From contig OX637343.1 in NCBI GenBank assembly GCA_951799405.1, positions 6,944,001-7,008,000 on the forward strand: a DNA stretch of 64,000 nt. The letters are read 5' to 3'. The DNA comes from Agapetus fuscipes. Taxonomy: Eukaryota; Arthropoda; Insecta; Trichoptera; Glossosomatidae. Positions within the stretch are counted from its first letter, which is position 1. Every line of letters begins with the position of its first letter. Of this stretch, positions 63,500 to 64,000 are shown piece after piece. A program made the position numbers and the translations under genes. Under the pieces are notes generated by a model. That model was not told where the DNA came from. It searched no databases and saw only the letters and a program-made list of their open reading frames with translations.

Positions 63500-64000
63500 T
63501 AGGACGTCAATAAATATAATGGAACCTCAGAGAATGTATAGAGGAAGCCAGGGCTGCCCACTCGAATAACTAAGTTATATTAATTATAATACCGATAAAG
63601 CGAATAATTACAATTGAAATTATTTCTCTAAGTAATTCTTGAAATGTGCTCGCTCATTGTTGTAAATATAAATACCGACCGACTTTACGAGATACAATTT
63701 GAATTATTCCCGCAAACCGTTTCCGAAAGGTAAAAGATTTTGAAACGGTAAAATTTAACGAAACATACCATTAAAATTTAACGTAAATGTCAGTTTAATG
63801 TATTGTTTTTTTATAATGAAGCCATTTGTTTTCCAAAAATTTTCAATTCGAAACGTAACTTGATAAAAAAAAGACAATGAGAAATGTACGAACTCCTTCA
63901 AAATGAATTAATTGGCATGAAAAGTATGACTTTTCAATTAAAAATATTTCATCGAATAAGACAATTCAACCTCAATATTTTTCGGAAGTAAAAAGTAATT
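63500..64000. other. Gene-free end of window
   Basis: AT-rich; nothing recognised. Confidence 0.5.

Noticed and set aside
1..64000. CRISPR arrays, operons, bacterial-type promoters or terminators
   Set aside because: Introns, SINEs and LINEs show eukaryotic nuclear DNA; the tandem arrays are minisatellites without spacers.

Overview
This is a eukaryotic, AT-rich, intron-bearing window, very probably from an insect. The ZAD zinc-finger family is arthropod-specific, exons are GC-richer than their surroundings, introns have GT-AG borders, and most of the sequence is transposable element. I cannot settle the order. There are no operons; the unit of organisation is two long, divergently transcribed genes buried in repeats.

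Genes. (1) A minus-strand gene of 8 exons (20474 down to 7490) encodes a 570-residue protein with an N-terminal ZAD domain, an acidic linker and nine zinc fingers. I joined the exons by hand; all phases agree and the frame ends cleanly. (2) A plus-strand gene of 12 exons (20807 to 35394) encodes a 1244-residue RSBN1/KDM9-family protein (JmjC-type, histone H4K20me2 demethylase family). The two start codons are 332 bp apart, so they probably share a bidirectional promoter. Exon 5 of the RSBN1 gene and its 5' splice site are repeated in tandem 4.3 times with a 153-bp period that stays in frame. This is the most striking gene-level feature here.

Repeat families used in the entries. SINE-A: tRNA-derived, about 325 bp, with A box TAGCTCAGTTGG, B box GGTTCGAATCC and a tail of AGTTGCGT units. 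SINE-B: tRNA-derived (A box TAGTCCAGTGG), with a body containing CTCTTCGCTGGGTTGAAAA and two alternative 3' tails. Tail i ends AAATAAATCATCCTAATATT and tail ii ends in A after CTAGGGAGTCTCCCGCA. Two copies carry a full-length 5S rRNA-like head. SINE-S: a tRNA-Ser/Leu-like SINE. RTE-tail: the roughly 250-bp 3' untranslated end of an RTE-like LINE, ending in TTAGATTAGATT or similar repeats, usually present alone through 5' truncation. LINE-H: C-terminal pieces of another LINE. Fold-back and TIR elements include a 4.16-kb DNA transposon with a broken transposase, hAT-, pogo-, piggyBac- and Harbinger-like non-autonomous elements, and palindromic MITE families.

Layout. 1-1573 is the 3' end of a LINE with poly(A). 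1574-7489 is repeats and minisatellites. 7490-20474 is the ZAD gene, with a 4.16-kb transposon in the intron at 10484-14641 and an antisense RTE-like pseudogene in the intron at 17530-19680. 20475-20806 is the shared promoter. 20807-35394 is the RSBN1 gene, with a sense RTE-like open frame in intron 3 and a 5S-tRNA SINE in intron 7. 35395-64000 is gene-free repeat DNA: Harbinger-like element, minisatellites, LINE 3' ends that share tails with SINE-B, hammerhead-like cores probably from Penelope-like elements, and a 725-bp minisatellite whose unit matches the SINE-A promoter head. No functional tRNA, rRNA or CRISPR was found. All family names are by recognition only; no search was run.
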